The notes under the pieces: model-generated
Told to the model about the DNA's origin: nothing
Databases searched by the model: none
What the model saw: only the letters and a program-made list of their open reading frames with translations
Assembly (NCBI GenBank): GCA_019973155.2
Contig: BPQB01000032.1
Coordinates: 62,001-126,000, forward strand
Direction of reading: 5' to 3'
Origin: Phanerochaete sordida
Taxonomy: Eukaryota; Basidiomycota; Agaricomycetes; Polyporales; Phanerochaetaceae
Length of the DNA stretch: 64,000 nt
Program-made: the position numbers and the translations under genes
Shown here: positions 1 to 12,416 of the stretch, in pieces
How positions within the stretch are numbered: the first letter of the stretch is position 1
Layout of the letters: each line of letters opens with the position of its first letter

Positions 1-1795
1 CGAGCGCACCGGTCAGGAGCTGCGCAATCACCACCGCAACCACCACGACGTGACGCAGCGACAGGACTACATCGCCGGACTCGTAACATTCCTGGAATGC
101 GTGAAGGAGGCAGACCCGAACTCGAAGACACAGTGGGAGGGTATGTTCGACGGTGGACTCGTGCAGGCGCTACTGGACGTCGCCTTGGACAAAGATATCT
201 ACAGGCTGATGCATGTAGATGGATCTGCGACGGTCAGTGACCCTGAACTGAGTTTACTGTCGATCCCTTTTCGTCTGACATCGTGGTTCAGCGCTACGTG
301 ACAGGCGTGTATTCGTGCTTGTCATGGATGGTAGCTCACGCCGTCCTCACGCCTTGCGATCGCCCCCATTGCGCACAGAAGCACGCTCCATGGGCACGCC
401 AAGCTCTCCGTACATTCCCGAAGCTGTGGGCTTTGCTGCTTCAACTTCGAGAACTCGTTACGTTTGGCTGCGACGACGACGGGTTCATGGTCCTCGACCC
501 CAAGAGTCAAGCGGGGAAACAGGGCGAGGAACTCCGGGATGTCCTCTGCGAGCTTCTGATGTCTCACATGATGCTCAGCAGGAAGGAAGAGTAAGTCTGT
601 GCTCGTTCGGCCTGAACTATCGATTCATGGTCACACTTTGTCTCAGGGATTGTATGCCTACCCTGCGCAATGGCGACATCGGACTTGTCGTCCTGCTCAC
701 CTCAACTTGTGGAGCATACATACGCAATGCGCGACCTAAGATTCTCTGCATGCTGCAGAACATCATCACCGAAGGCCCCGACACCGGACTCCACTCCTAC
801 CTGGACAACGCCAGTGCACGCCATGCGCTCATCCCGACCCGTTTCATTGGCAACATGGTCGATCTCCTCCTCGATGACGAGCTTCTCAACGTCGAGCTGT
901 GCGGCACCCTGAAGATCTTGTCGAGGTTCTTTGAATACCCGGCTCTCAAGGCAGCGCGTGCGGGCGAGAGCGACTTTCCGCTCGCTATTCTTGCTGCTGC
1001 CCAGCGACAGGTGTGCAGCGGTGCCTCGGAAGAGTGGATATGGGATGCGTTGCACTTGACTTTCCTCCACGTCATGTGAGTCAGTCCATGCGCGATATTG
1101 CTACACCTCGCCGAATCTCTGCCCAGGGATATTATCCTGGACGACGAAGGGGCGCTCGCGCGCAGCCTAACTCGCGACTTCAGCCACCCTCTGGTCATGC
1201 TCACCGCGCGAGCACTGTGTCCTGCTGCAATGGACGCCTCGAACAAATTTGGTGTGTAGCACAACATATCACACTTCAACTGCCATATCTTATGCCACGA
1301 TTCAGATGCCTTCGATCGCATCATGCTCATCCTGACGTCGCAGGCTGCGCTCGTCGATGAACCAGCGCTTCCGCAGGTCGCGACGGTGGCATTCAGGACC
1401 TCCGTACAGCAGGTTTGGCACCGTGCGCACGCGAACCTCGTCGCGCTCCCCGCTGCCCGCGCCCTGCGCAAGGACGAAGTCCTCCAGCTCTGGCGTGCCC
1501 TTGGTGCGAAATGTGGCGTCGACCTGAACGCGCCGTACGTTCCGCCGGCGCCTTCCGAGCGAGGCGCGGAGGTGTGGACGAAGGAAAAGGGCTGCGCGTG
1601 GCGCGAGTGCCTCTGCTTCGGCGAGCGCCCCAATCACAAGCTGCGGAAGTGCACGCGGTGCGAGCAAGTTATGTACTGCTCGACGAAGTGTCAGAAGCAG
1701 TGAGTACTTTCTAGACCTCGCGCTTTAGAATTAGTGACATGGGATTCGACAGAGACTGGAACCAGGGCGGGCACAAGCACGTGTGTCGTCGATGA
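1..1795 (+). CDS. MYND zinc-finger protein, copy 1 (5' end cut by window edge)
   Basis: Exons 2-232, 292-590, 647-1075, 1127-1251, 1306-1699 and 1753-1795 join in one frame and end at TGA 1793-1795. The first visible residues already align with the middle of exon 1 of the other four copies (PER-G-EL motif), so about 50-100 N-terminal residues lie outside the window. The order is an alpha-helical N-terminal region, a central region ending in ALIPTRF and AAQRQVCSG motifs, a VWHRAH...CGVDLNAPYVP segment, and a C-terminal MYND finger (CTRC, YC, KC, H, C) split by the last intron. MYND fingers usually bind short proline-rich partners; the role of this fungal family is unknown. All splice junctions match in position and phase with the paralogs, which gives strong support for the model. 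Confidence 0.85.
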
Positions 1796-2164
1796 GAACG
1801 CATTGTGAGGTGCGAGCCCGTACGGCGGAAAGTCTGTGACCTGGGTGTCTTGTCCCCAAGTTTTGGTTTCGAGTGTCCGTGACTTCGTGCGCGAGTCCGT
1901 GTTAGCCGACAATTTCTGTTTCAATTCTGTTCAGGTTCAGGATAGCGACTGTAATATCTATAGAGCGCATCGTGTCTGTTGAGAATTGTGCTGGTAACAT
2001 TCTTCAATGTATTGCTTTTGTTCTGTTTTGTTTTCAGGGCTCGCGGACACGCGAATCAACTGAGGAGCGTCGTTCTCCTCATTTAGAAGACTGAGAGCGC
2101 CGTGCCAATTGCAACGAGCCGTGATCAGGTTGCTTTCATACCACGACGACCATCTCCCCCAGGC

Positions 2165-4108
2165 ATGCAAGTTGACCACCGCGAACAAAGTCCTTTCCGG
2201 CATTACTACCCCTTGACGGAAGATGAAGAACTAGCCCGTAGTATCCAAAGGCTTCATCAGCCGATGATCGACCAGCTTGCCGACAACCCTGAGCGCACTG
2301 GCGACGAGCTACGAAGGGTACATGCTGACACCATCTTCCCCATGTATCGTCTGCACTATACATTTGTCCTCGAATCTGCCATAAACAAACTGAAGGACCT
2401 GGAGCCGGACGACAGGGAGGAAGGGTGGGACTGCTTTTTCGAAAGCGGAATTGTGCAAGCGCTATTCGCGGCTGCATTGGATGAGCAGATATACACGAAA
2501 ATGCACGAAGATCGGGACGCGACGGCAAGTACTTGATCTTGGGCTCGCATCTGCTCTCCTACTTCGCACGCTGGCTGACGCCGCTTCAGACATATGTCGT
2601 GAATGTGTATCACTGCCTGTTGAAGATGATCACGCACGCCCTCAACGTACCTTGCGGCTATCCACATGCAACGGGAAAGAATGCCCTGTGGGCCTCGGAG
2701 TCCATTCGGTCCTTCCCAAGATTATGGTCTCTCCTCTCGCAATATCCCCAGCTTGTAACGTATGGCTCGGACGATCAGGGAATAATGATACTCCCCGCCG
2801 GGACGAAAGAGGAAAACGAGGCGAGTGGGTTCCGCATGCTCATCGCTGAGCTGCTGCCCACTCACCTCACGCTTTGTGCGCGTGAAGGGTGAGTGTGTCA
2901 TCACTTAAGTACTGCTTTTCGACGCATAGTCATAACTTCTGCCCAGCGCTCCACCACCAGCGTTGCTCAATGACTTTGGACTTGTAGCTTTATCTACCTA
3001 TAGTTGTACGGCGGAGCTGTACAGGACACGCAGGTGTCTCTCCAACATACTCATACAGATTGCGGCCACACCTTCTACCGACTTTATTGCATTCCTCAAC
3101 AGAGCAACCGTATGCGGCGCACTCGTCCCGACTCGCTTCGTCAATATCATGCTCCACTCTGTGCAGAACGAAGCAGTCCTCGACCGCGAACTCTACGAGG
3201 CGTTGGCCTGTTTAGATGCATACGGCTTCTACTGCGCTGCCATCGAGGCGGTCCATCTCGCGAAACCCAAGACGCCGCTCGTGGTGCTCTCTTCTGCCCT
3301 GCGCCAAGTGTGCAACGGCACCTCAGAAAACTATCTTCAGGACATCGTATCCAAAGCACTCTCTATTGTAATGTCCGTCCCTTTCGCCTGTTGAAACTCT
3401 TTAATATATTGAACCTGCGATTGTAGAGACTTCAAGGAGAAGAAGAGACGCACTCGCCCCCTCAAGCCCATATACAATCACTATCTGGTCATCCTTACTG
3501 CGTTCGGGCTTTGCAACGCGGCGACGGACGCATCAAAACGGAGTGGCCATCGTGCGCCGTTTTTCCCAGCCTAAATGACCTGCCCTGGCTGACATTCTCC
3601 TATTACAGCAGTCATCGAGAAGACCATACCCGTTCTGATCGCGCAGGCCAACTTCATGAATGACCCGCAATGCCCGTGCGACACAAGGAACGCGTTCAAG
3701 GCGTCCGTGCGCCAGGTCTGGCACCGCGGGCGTGACGAGCTCATCGCCCTGCCCGACGCTGACGCACCGCACAAGGAACAGGTACTCGAGTGGTGGCGCG
3801 CCTTCGGTGCGAAGTGCGGCGTCGACCTCGACGCGCCATACGTCCCGCGGGAGCCCGCGGATAGCCTCAGAGAGTGGACGAGAGACATGGGCTGCGCATG
3901 GAGCGAGTGCCTGTGCTTCCATGTCCGTGTGAGCCACACGATGCGCAGATGCGGCCGCTGCATGCTGGTGTGGTATTGCTCGGAGAAGTGCCAGTCGCAG
4001 TGAGTCCTCGCAGACATCTCTATAAATTGAGGGTTGCTCAATGACGACCCGTGTAGAGATTGGGATCAGGGCGGGCACAGACGTCTTTGTCGTCGAACAT
4101 CGAGCTAG
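2165..4108 (+). CDS. MYND zinc-finger protein, copy 2
   Basis: Exons 2165-2524, 2590-2888, 2947-3372, 3427-3551, 3609-3999 and 4057-4108 give about 550 aa. The ATG at 2165 was chosen because the open frame above it has only a GTG, and because exon 1 is then exactly 360 nt, the same length as in copy 5. Intron 1 starts with GC (GCAAGT) instead of GT; reading through it would add a stop within four codons. The central and MYND parts align with copy 1, but the finger is more diverged (RCGRC, YC, KC, GGH, LC). The donor of exon 4 is weak: GTGCGC at 3552 gives the same 125-nt exon as in copies 1 and 4, while 3543 is also in phase. It lies 369 bp behind copy 1 on the same strand. Function unknown. 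Confidence 0.82.
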
Positions 4109-4536
4109 GCACGCTGGGGCGAGTTTCTGTCTCTCTCTTGGACCGTTTGATACCACTTACCTACAATACCCTCTGAGGCGACTCTGTAAGCCTGATCCAG
4201 AGTATAGACCTCGCCTCCGATGTTTGTCCTCCTTTCCTCATTCACTTCGTGCTACTTCCAGACGATTCTCGTTTCTAGATCATCGCTCGATCTGAAGTGA
4301 TTCGCTTTGCAGCATCTCGCAATATGAGCCCCATTCTCCTCGAGAAGAGCGTGTACCCACCGAGACGTCGAGACCCACACATCACATTGATCAACAGTTC
4401 CCACAAGGCCGCATTCTCCATTTGCATGTCCATTACTGGTGTATCGTTCGCTCGATCGAGCATTGTACTGTACAAATATAACTTACAGCTTGGGAAGTCA
4501 TGAACAATCATGACCACAACAAGAACGCTCCTTCGT

Positions 4537-6683
4537 CTACGCATGACCAGCTCCACCCGGTGCATACGTCTTCTCGGTGCCCTCCTCGTGCTCGTACAGC
4601 GGCGGCATCGGCTTGACGTTCTTCATGCGGAAGATGTACCGCTTGATGTTGCGCGGGAGCGCCTTGAGCTGGTACGTCGCGTGCACGCGCGTGGGCACGC
4701 TGAAGACCTGGTCGAGCTCCTCGAGCGAGAGCGCCTTCGTCTCGGGCACGAAGAGCAGGATGAGCACGAAGCCTATCGCATTCCAAGCCGCATACCACCC
4801 GAACGCGCCCTGCGGCTGGAACGCGCCGAGCAGCCGCGGGAACGTGATCGCGACGACGAAGTTGCTAGACAGACGTCAGCACGAGAGTAACGAGGACAGA
4901 AGAGAAGGTCTTACAAGAACCAGAGGACAGACGTCGAGAGCGACATGCCGATGTCGCGCACGGAGAGCGGGTACGCCTCCGCGGAGTACGTGAAGGGCAC
5001 AGGACCCTCGCCAGGCGAGTACGCCATCCCGTATAGGTAGATACCGAGGGCAACGACGGCGAGGCGGGCGTGGCCCGCCGGGATCCAGAATGCAAAGCCG
5101 GTCATGAGAAGGAAGATCGCCATGAGGGGGAAGGTCGTGAGCAGGAGGTTGCGACGCCCGAAGGTATCGATCGTGTAGATGGCGGGAAACGCGAAGAGCC
5201 AGTTGATGAGGCCGAAGCCGAACGACGCGAGGAGCGACTGGAAGTCGCTGAAGCCGGACGACGAGAAGACCTGCGAGGAGTAGTACGCGATCACGTTCAC
5301 ACCGCAGAACTGCTGCATGAACATGACGATGACGGAGCCGAGCACCGCGCGACGGTTGCGCGGGACGGTGAACAGCGAGAGGAAGCCGCTCTTGCCATTG
5401 TCGAGCTCCTTCTCGGCCTCGAGCAGGACGTGGATGTAGTATAAGTCGCGCGCGGCCTGCAAAGGCGAGTTACGCGTGCGCAAGAGCGACGCGTACGCCT
5501 TGTCGTAGCGGCCCTTTGACATTAGCCAACGCGGCGACTCCGGGCAGAAGTAGACTTGGCTCATGACGATGAGCGCGGGCACACCTGCCTGCAAAAGACG
5601 TCAGGTCCAAATATTTGCAGGACTTGGTCATGAGACATACGCTGGCCAGCATGAGACGCCAGTTAAGGCCTCGGATGTGCTTAGTATCTTTTACGCGGTA
5701 GAACGCGACATCCATCAGGTCGCCAAACATGATACCGAACGCCGTCCACATCTGCCTGTCGGAGAAGTCAGGGCTACCGGATAGCAGACACAAAATCCGG
5801 AGACGTACCACATCATGACCAGCGCCCCGCGAATGTTCGCGGGAACACACTCCGCGGCATAGATAGGGACCGTGGTTGACTTCGGACCGATGCCGAAACC
5901 CAGAATAAGACGGGCGACGAGGAGATGCTGCCACGAGTTGGTGACGCCCTGCCAGATACAAGTGGCAAACGAGAGGAAGGCTGTGACGAAGATGGTACCG
6001 CGGCGGCCGAGCCGTTGGTTGAGCGGGTGTGTCAGCCAGCACGAGATGACGCCGCACACCAGCTGCATCACGGACATCAGGCCCGTCAGCACCACCCCGG
6101 CGACGCAAAAACAGGGTGCAACGTACATACGGCGCCGAGTTCACGAGACCCTGCAGCCACTGATTGCGGCCGCTCAAGTTGGGGTCGATGCCGAACTGAG
6201 CAGGCCAGAAGAGGTTGGCGCCGTTGATGACGGCCTCGTCCATCTGCAATGCCGTATCAGTGCGCCGTCCTGACATAACCGAGAGCGCGTGCTTACACCC
6301 TGAACCGCAGCAGCAAGCGAGCACATGATCACGAGGTAGTACAGGGTGAGCGGCTGGTGCCATCGGTGAGTCGTCTCGCGTCGGAGGATGGCTTTGTCGC
6401 TCTGCGATAGCTGCGGCAAGCTTTCGAAAGCGCCGGGGTCCTGGGCGACGAGAGCACCCTTTTGGAACTCGGCGGTCATGTGTCCGAGGCCGTGCGTCTC
6501 TGCGAATGTTGCGGCGTCATCCATGAGCTGGTCGTGCGAGATGCCCTGAAGCGGGTTGGCGAGCTTCGCGTAGACATTGCGGCCAACCGTGTCGATGGGT
6601 TCGACGGAGCCAGACCGCTTGAAGGAGCCGGAATCGGCTGGGGATTTCTCCCTGGTCTCGACCGCTTGCTTCTCGTCAGACAT
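4537..6683 (-). CDS. MFS sugar porter (hexose/polyol/maltose-type)
   Basis: Exons run 6683-6297, 6243-6127, 6062-5809, 5755-5641, 5588-4915 and 4864-4537, encoding about 624 aa. It belongs to the 12-transmembrane sugar porter family of the major facilitator superfamily, which moves sugars across the plasma membrane by proton symport or uniport. Visible family signatures are the first-helix region with MDEAVINGANLFW, the GRR loop after helix 2 (QRLGRRGT), the PESPRWL motif before the central loop, the QQFCGVNVIAYY segment in helix 7, GRR again after helix 8, and VPETK after helix 12. The cytosolic N terminus of about 105 residues is longer than in hexose transporters and resembles fungal alpha-glucoside permeases, so a disaccharide substrate is possible, but the substrate cannot be read from sequence. 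It sits inside the MYND cluster with no evident functional link. Confidence 0.93.
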
Positions 6684-7739
6684 GGCCAGTAGCGCTCAGG
6701 ATGAAGACGCAGGTCGGGAGATCTGTGCGAGGAGGCAAGGTGAGCACGTCAGGCGACGTCTCCGGGCGGGGTACAGAAGAGAGAAGAGAAGAACGGCCGA
6801 CGACGGAGAGGGTGCCCCATAGCCGTGCTTTATGGACGCGCTCGAGAAGCGTTCGCCGAGTGCTTGTGCGTCCGCTTCCATCAGGACCTCAGAATCTTGT
6901 TGTCTCCACCTTTGAATGTCCCGTGCTGTTGGAGGGAGACGCGACACCGCATTGGGGCCTCCGCGTGATGGCCAACAATTCCGCATGGTCTTCCGAAGGA
7001 TAGCATTACGATAAACAAGCGGCACCGTGCTTCTGCTTTAGCGGTCGTCAGAACCGTGAGACACTTCAGGAAAGCAGACGTCTTACCGTGCGACTGAAAC
7101 AGCGTCGACAGTCCTATCTCCGCCTCTCTGCTCATGACGCAGGGATCGCCCCCAGCCGCTGACGACTTGGCCTGTTTTCGAGGCTCCACCAGCTCTGCTG
7201 TAGGTGCGACGCATGCCTTGCGTAGGTAGGAGTTGCGACAAAACCTCGGGATGCGCTAGCGTGTCGAGAGATCCCACGACCCAAATCAAGATCGCGCGCT
7301 CAGCCAGCGTTCGGCATCGGGACAAAAAGTCAAAAACCCCACATGCCCCACTCTGTTCCCTGACATCGCCAAATGTCATATGATATGCTGGAGGGACCCT
7401 GCTTTCACATCCCTGATGCTGAGCATCGACATCGGAGGGATATGGGAACGTGAGACGTAAACTCCGACTGGACAAGACATGCTGCGCACCGATACAGCGA
7501 TAGGAAGTCGTGGCTGCTTGAGGCTTGTGCGCATCATGTGGCGGCTGTGATCATCTGCCATACGAGAAGAGTACTTACCCTTAGCGGACGAGACGTCATA
7601 GCCTTCGCACCCCAGACGGCAGCTTTACCTGCGACCGGCACACGCAACTTTAGCACAGATAACATCTATGAGGGTGCACTGCGGGTGTATATCAAAGAAG
7701 CGGGCACCTTGCAGACTTGCCACAAAACGACAGAGACGC
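6684..7739. other. Intergenic DNA between transporter start and MYND copy 3 end
   Basis: About 1.05 kb with no convincing coding exon. It must hold the promoter of the transporter (leftward) and the 3' flank of MYND copy 3. Short frames here lack splice-consistent partners and show no recognisable motif. Confidence 0.5.
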
Positions 7740-9636
7740 CTAACTCGCAACCCGACGGCATACTTGCTTGTGCCCGCCCTGGTTCCAATCCCTGCGTGTG
7801 CCTAAGCTTAACAAGCTACCGCGGCAGAAGACAAAGCACTCACTGCGTCTGACACTTCTTCGAGCAATACAGCACACGCTCGCAGCGCTTGCACTTGCGC
7901 AGTGCGTGGTCTGGTCGTTCGCCGAAGCACAGGCACTCGCGCCACGCGCAGCCCATGTCTTTCGTCCACGCTTCGTCGCCGACCGCGGGCGTTGGCGGCA
8001 CGTACGGCGCGTCGAGGTCGACGCCGCACTGCGAGCCAAAATCGCGCCACCATTTGAGAACCTTCCACTTCTGCGGCGCCTCGGCGCGTGAAATGGCGGC
8101 GAGACCGTCGTGCGCGCGATTCCAGACCTGGTGAACGGACGTGCGGAACGCGAGGTTCAACTCGGGCGGAAACTCCGGGTCTTCGGTGATGAGCTGCGCC
8201 GATGTCGTCAGGATAATCATGACGTTGTTCAAGCTATCTGCGCGATGGGTCAGGATGAGAATGGTACGAGGCCAACATTGCGCACCAATCCTGTCTAATG
8301 TGTCCATAGCAGCGGGGCGAAGAGCACGAGCTGCGAGGAGGATGAGATAATGGTAGTACTCCCGGGTCACCATGCCCATGTCCATGTCCGAGCTGAATAC
8401 GTCCGGGTCTTGCGTAAAGATATCCCTGGTCGAGTTTTCGGTCGGAACCTTGGCTCAGAAGAGATAAGGCACGTACATGATGTGGAGAAACGTTAGTCGA
8501 AGTATTTCCCACGTCTGCTCTTCCGCGGTGCCACTGCATACTTGCCTCTGAGCGGCAGAAAGTAGTACAAGCGAGAAATGGCACCCAGCTCCGCGCGCTG
8601 ATGCCAGAGCCGGATGATTGAACACTTCGTGCGAGGAGATAAGAACGCTAAGGAGCTTGGCGTCCACCAGCTTCTCGTCAAGAAAGGTGTTCCTCAGGTT
8701 GCAAATGAACCGGGCCGGGATGAGGGCGCGACAGGCAATTGCTCTGTCAAGGAACGGGATGATATCATCGGCAGGAAGGCAGATGGTCTCGAAGAAGATG
8801 ACAAGAGACAGGTTGTGCAATTCTGGCGCGTAGGATGCACAAGTCGAGAGAAGGAGGACGACAAGCCCCATGTCGCTACGCAGGGACGGCGGCTGGTCTC
8901 TGGGTAGGAAATAAAGACGCATCAGCGTAGCAGCATGCGTGCTAACGACACACTCACGTTTCGACCTTGCAGAGCTCTTTGTGTGCGTGAAGTAGCTCGT
9001 AGATCAGCTTGCGAAATTTCGTCGAGCGCTCTGCCTCTTGACTATCTGCAGCCAGAGTGATTCTGCCGAAGTCGTCGCTGCCGTGTGTGACCAGATCACG
9101 GAGCTGGAGAAGCAGGGGCCAAAGTTTCGGAAATTCCTGAAGAAGTTCGGTCGCCCATGGGGCATGCTTTCCTGCTACATGAGCGTATCCACAGTGAGCC
9201 TTCACTGCGTGGCAGACTAATCTTGACAGGCATGTGTATGTCCCTAGCACATATTCCTGACAGGCCACGACGTGAACGGGATGCAGCGACTAAATGCAGA
9301 GCGGACACTCACCGTGGACATTGCATCAACATGCATATATGCATATGTTTGTCGGTCCAACGCGATATCGAGTAGGGCTTGAGGGGCTCCGCTGTCGAAT
9401 ATGGCGTCCAGCCGCTTTTCCAGTTCCGGGTGCTGCTGTTCGTTCATAGCTTCGGTGAGGAAATCAAGCGCATACATGTAGTAGTGCCTCTGAGAGAGAT
9501 CCGCCGTATTCCGGTGTCGCCTTCGCAGCTCTGCTCCCATACGCTCGGGATGGTGGCACACCTCCTTGGATAAGGACCGGACGAGCTTGGTTCGAGCTGC
9601 CTTGGCTTCCGACTCGTCTTGCATGTTCTGCGACAT
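7740..9636 (-). CDS. MYND zinc-finger protein, copy 3
   Basis: Exons 9636-9313, 9256-8958, 8899-8477, 8425-8286, 8237-7844 and 7791-7740 give about 543 aa. Exon 2 (299 nt), the 52-nt last exon and all phases match the other copies. The ATG at 9636 (MSQNMQDESE) is the first methionine in the open frame; the frame stays open upstream to about 9786 but has no ATG. Exon 4 is 15 nt longer than in copies 1, 2 and 4, adding five residues in a Met/Asp-rich stretch. The MYND part reads CKRC, YC, KC, GGH, VC. It is closest to copy 4, which lies 294 bp upstream in the same orientation, suggesting a recent tandem duplication. Function unknown beyond a probable protein-binding zinc finger. Confidence 0.83.
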
Positions 9637-9929
9637 AGGTGAAGAATCGCTGTGGACCTGCGCTGGTGAAGGCCGAGGACGTGGTAAGAGGTCGAGTCGC
9701 GCTCTTTGCCTTCGCGTTGTCCAACGGGCGCTCCGCTGAATTCCCTCTTCCGAACGCTGCGCCCACTCAGGATTCTGACCTGCCAAACCTGCTTAAAAAA
9801 GAACACGTAGCTCTGATAAATGAATCGATGCGTGGATGCGTAAATGATACTCGAGAACCTAGGCCTGCATTGAAGATAATATAGTCATATTCAGACCGCC
9901 GTCGCCAGCCGTGCCAACGACATCCGATG

Positions 9930-11965
9930 TCAAGCTGGCAATGGACGGCACACTCCTTTGTGCCCACCTTCGCTCCAGTCCCTATCACGCGTCAGCAGAC
10001 CGTTTCACTGTCAGGTACATATACACGGGAACGCTCACTGTGTCTGACACTTCTTCGAGCAATACAGCACTCGCTCGCAGCGCTTGCACTTTCGCAGCTT
10101 GTGGTGCGGCCGCTCGCCAAAGCACATGCACTCGCGCCACGCGCAGCCCATATCCTTCGTCCATGTCTCGTCGCTGGCCGTGGGCGCTGCAGGTACGTAG
10201 GGCGCGTCGAGGTCGACGCCGCACTGCAGGCCAAAATCGCGCCACCACTTGAGGACCTTCCATTTTTGCGGCGCCTCCGCGCGGGAGAGGCCAGCGAGGT
10301 CGTCGTGCGCACGGTGCCAGACCTGGTGGACGGACGCACGAAATGCGAGATTCAGCTCAGGCGGAAGCTCTGGGTCGTCGATGAGCCGTGCCGACGTCGT
10401 CAGCACGACCATGACCGTGTGGAGGGGAGCTGCGCAAGGTGTCAGGAGCGGAGGGTTCGGAGTGGGCAGTGCATACCGGTCCTGTCGGTCGTGTCCGTTG
10501 CAGCTGGGCGTAGAGCTGATGCGACGAGAAGGATGAGATAATGGCTGTACTCGCGATTCGCGATGTCCATGCACCCGTCCGGGTCCTGCGTTATAACGTA
10601 CCTAGGAAGGATCAATCAAAGTTATTGCCCAGGAAACATGGCACGCACACGAGATGCTGGAATGTAAATTGAAGTATCTCCCATGTGCGTCCTCCTTTGG
10701 TGCCACTGCACACTTGTCTCTGAGCGGCAGAGAGCAGTACAAGCGAGAACTTCTGCTCGTTTCCGCGCGCTGATGCCAGAGCCGGGTATTGGAACATTAA
10801 TAATAAGGTTGTGAGCATGGCAAGGAGCTCGTTGTCCAACACCTTCTCGTCAAGAAGGCAGTTCATCATGTTGTAGATGAACCGGGTTGGGATGAGGGCA
10901 CGACAGGCAACTGCTCTGTCTAGGAACGGGACTAGCTCGTCTGAAGGCGTGCAGCTGAGGGCTTCGAGGAGAACGGGGATAAATAGTCTGCGCAAGTCAG
11001 GGGTGTAGGATCCGCATGTCGAGACGAGCAGAAATACAAGCCCTATGTCACCGTGCAGCGACGGTGGCTGGCCTCTAGGGAGGAAGTAAGAATATGTCAA
11101 CGTAGTAGCAAGGTCTTGCTACTGGAAACGCTTACGTCTCAGCATTGCACAGCTCTTTGTGGGACAAGATGAGCTCATAGATGAGTACGGGAAAGCTCTT
11201 CGACTGTTTAGCCTCTTCAGTGCTTGCTGCGAGAGTGATCCTACCCAGGTCGTCACAACCATAAGTGACCAGTCCTGGGAGCTGCAAAAGCAAGGGCCAC
11301 AGTTTCGGAAAATGTTGGAGAATGTCGGTTGCCCATGTGGAGTGCTTTCCCGCTGCGTGAGCACGCCCGCATGGGAACTTCACTGCATGACAGACCAGCC
11401 TTGACAGGCACGCATATGTGTCTAGCACATAGGCCTAATAGGAAACGATATCACTACAGCACAGGACGGCTACAGATTAAGCACTTACCGTGGCGTCTTC
11501 ATCAGTATACATGCGTGCATATACTTGTCGATCCAGCGCGATGTCGAGCAGTGCTTGTGGTACTCCGCCGTCGAACAAGCTGTCCCATCGTTTCTCCGGA
11601 TCCGAGACCCGCTGAGCGGCAACACCCTCAATGAGCGTGTCGAGAGCAACCATATGGTAGTGACGTTGTGCTGAGTCCGCGGTGTCGCGGTGTCGTCTGC
11701 GCAGTTCTTCTCCAATACGTTCGGGATGCTCGCACATCTGCTCGCACATCTCAGATGCTCGCACATGGGCTGGACGAGCCTTTGGACCCTGGCGAGAACC
11801 TCGTCCGCCTCCTCCTGCATGGTAAGAAGGATAGACGGGAGGCCGCTGTGGCGGGTCTATCTGCGCTGGCGAAGCCGGGGATGTGGTTCGAAAGCAAGTT
11901 GCGGCCCCTGCCCCTTGCCTGCCCCCGGGTCGTTCGCGTCGCGCTTTACGGGCGCTCCGCCTCAT
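9930..11965 (-). CDS. MYND zinc-finger protein, copy 4 (N-terminal frame disturbed)
   Basis: Exons 11965-11489, 11434-11136, 11074-10649, 10601-10477, 10429-10039 and 9981-9930 give about 589 aa. From exon 2 on it matches its paralogs in phase and size and ends with a complete MYND finger (CKRC, YC, KC, GGH, VC). The N terminus is odd. The methionine that aligns with copy 3 (MQEE..., ATG at 11820) is in a different frame from the rest of exon 1, because three copies of a 10-nt word at 11728-11766 are spaced by 12 and 17 nt. Translation from the upstream ATG at 11965 keeps an open frame but gives a proline/arginine-rich leader absent from copies 2 and 5. The gene may have adopted this start, or may be a young pseudogene. 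Confidence 0.7.
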
Positions 11966-12199
11966 TTCCTCTTTCGGTCGCAACGGCGCGCGGGCTTTGC
12001 GATGAGTTATCAAGCCTCTTCATGCGGCACATCCGCGAGCCTAGGTTGTAGAAATTATAAAACGCAGCTTCCGGATATGAATAAGAGTTCCACATGTTTA
12101 AAATTGAGTGCTACGTCTAAATATCAGCACTTACTGTCAGTGCATCGCCAAACGCGATTCAAACGACAGACTTCGCATACCGTCTGCGTGAAGCTATAC

Positions 12200-12345
12200 A
12201 ATATTGCAACGGAGCACCCACCGTGCTGGACACTTCCCCAAGGAGTTCAACACCTCCTCGTACCGCTACATAGGGGTAGCTTACGGTGCGGCCGCTCGCC
12301 GAAGCAGAGGCTGAGGTCGCGCAATCGGCGCGCGACCTCCAGCCT
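12200..12345 (-). pseudogene. Degenerate MYND-finger exon fragment
   Basis: Positions 12286-12309 repeat, base for base, the 24 nt at 12584-12607 that encode the start of the MYND finger of copy 5 (CFGERPH). Flanking bases on both sides are still recognisably similar to copy 5, for example the block before the donor site, but the CxxC and YC codons are lost and a stop follows soon after. The piece lies 3' of copy 5 and in the same orientation, about 298 bp from the intact version. It is best read as a partial tandem duplication that has decayed. Confidence 0.6.
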
Positions 12346-12416
12346 CCAGGGCTGCAGTAAAAGTGACATGGTCATATTATCCAGGCCGCCTGTAGGCTTT
12401 GCAACGACATTCGACG

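Noticed and set aside
6766..6771. GCGGGG as a CreA/Mig1 site before the transporter
   Set aside because: A single 6-bp match in GC-rich DNA is expected by chance.
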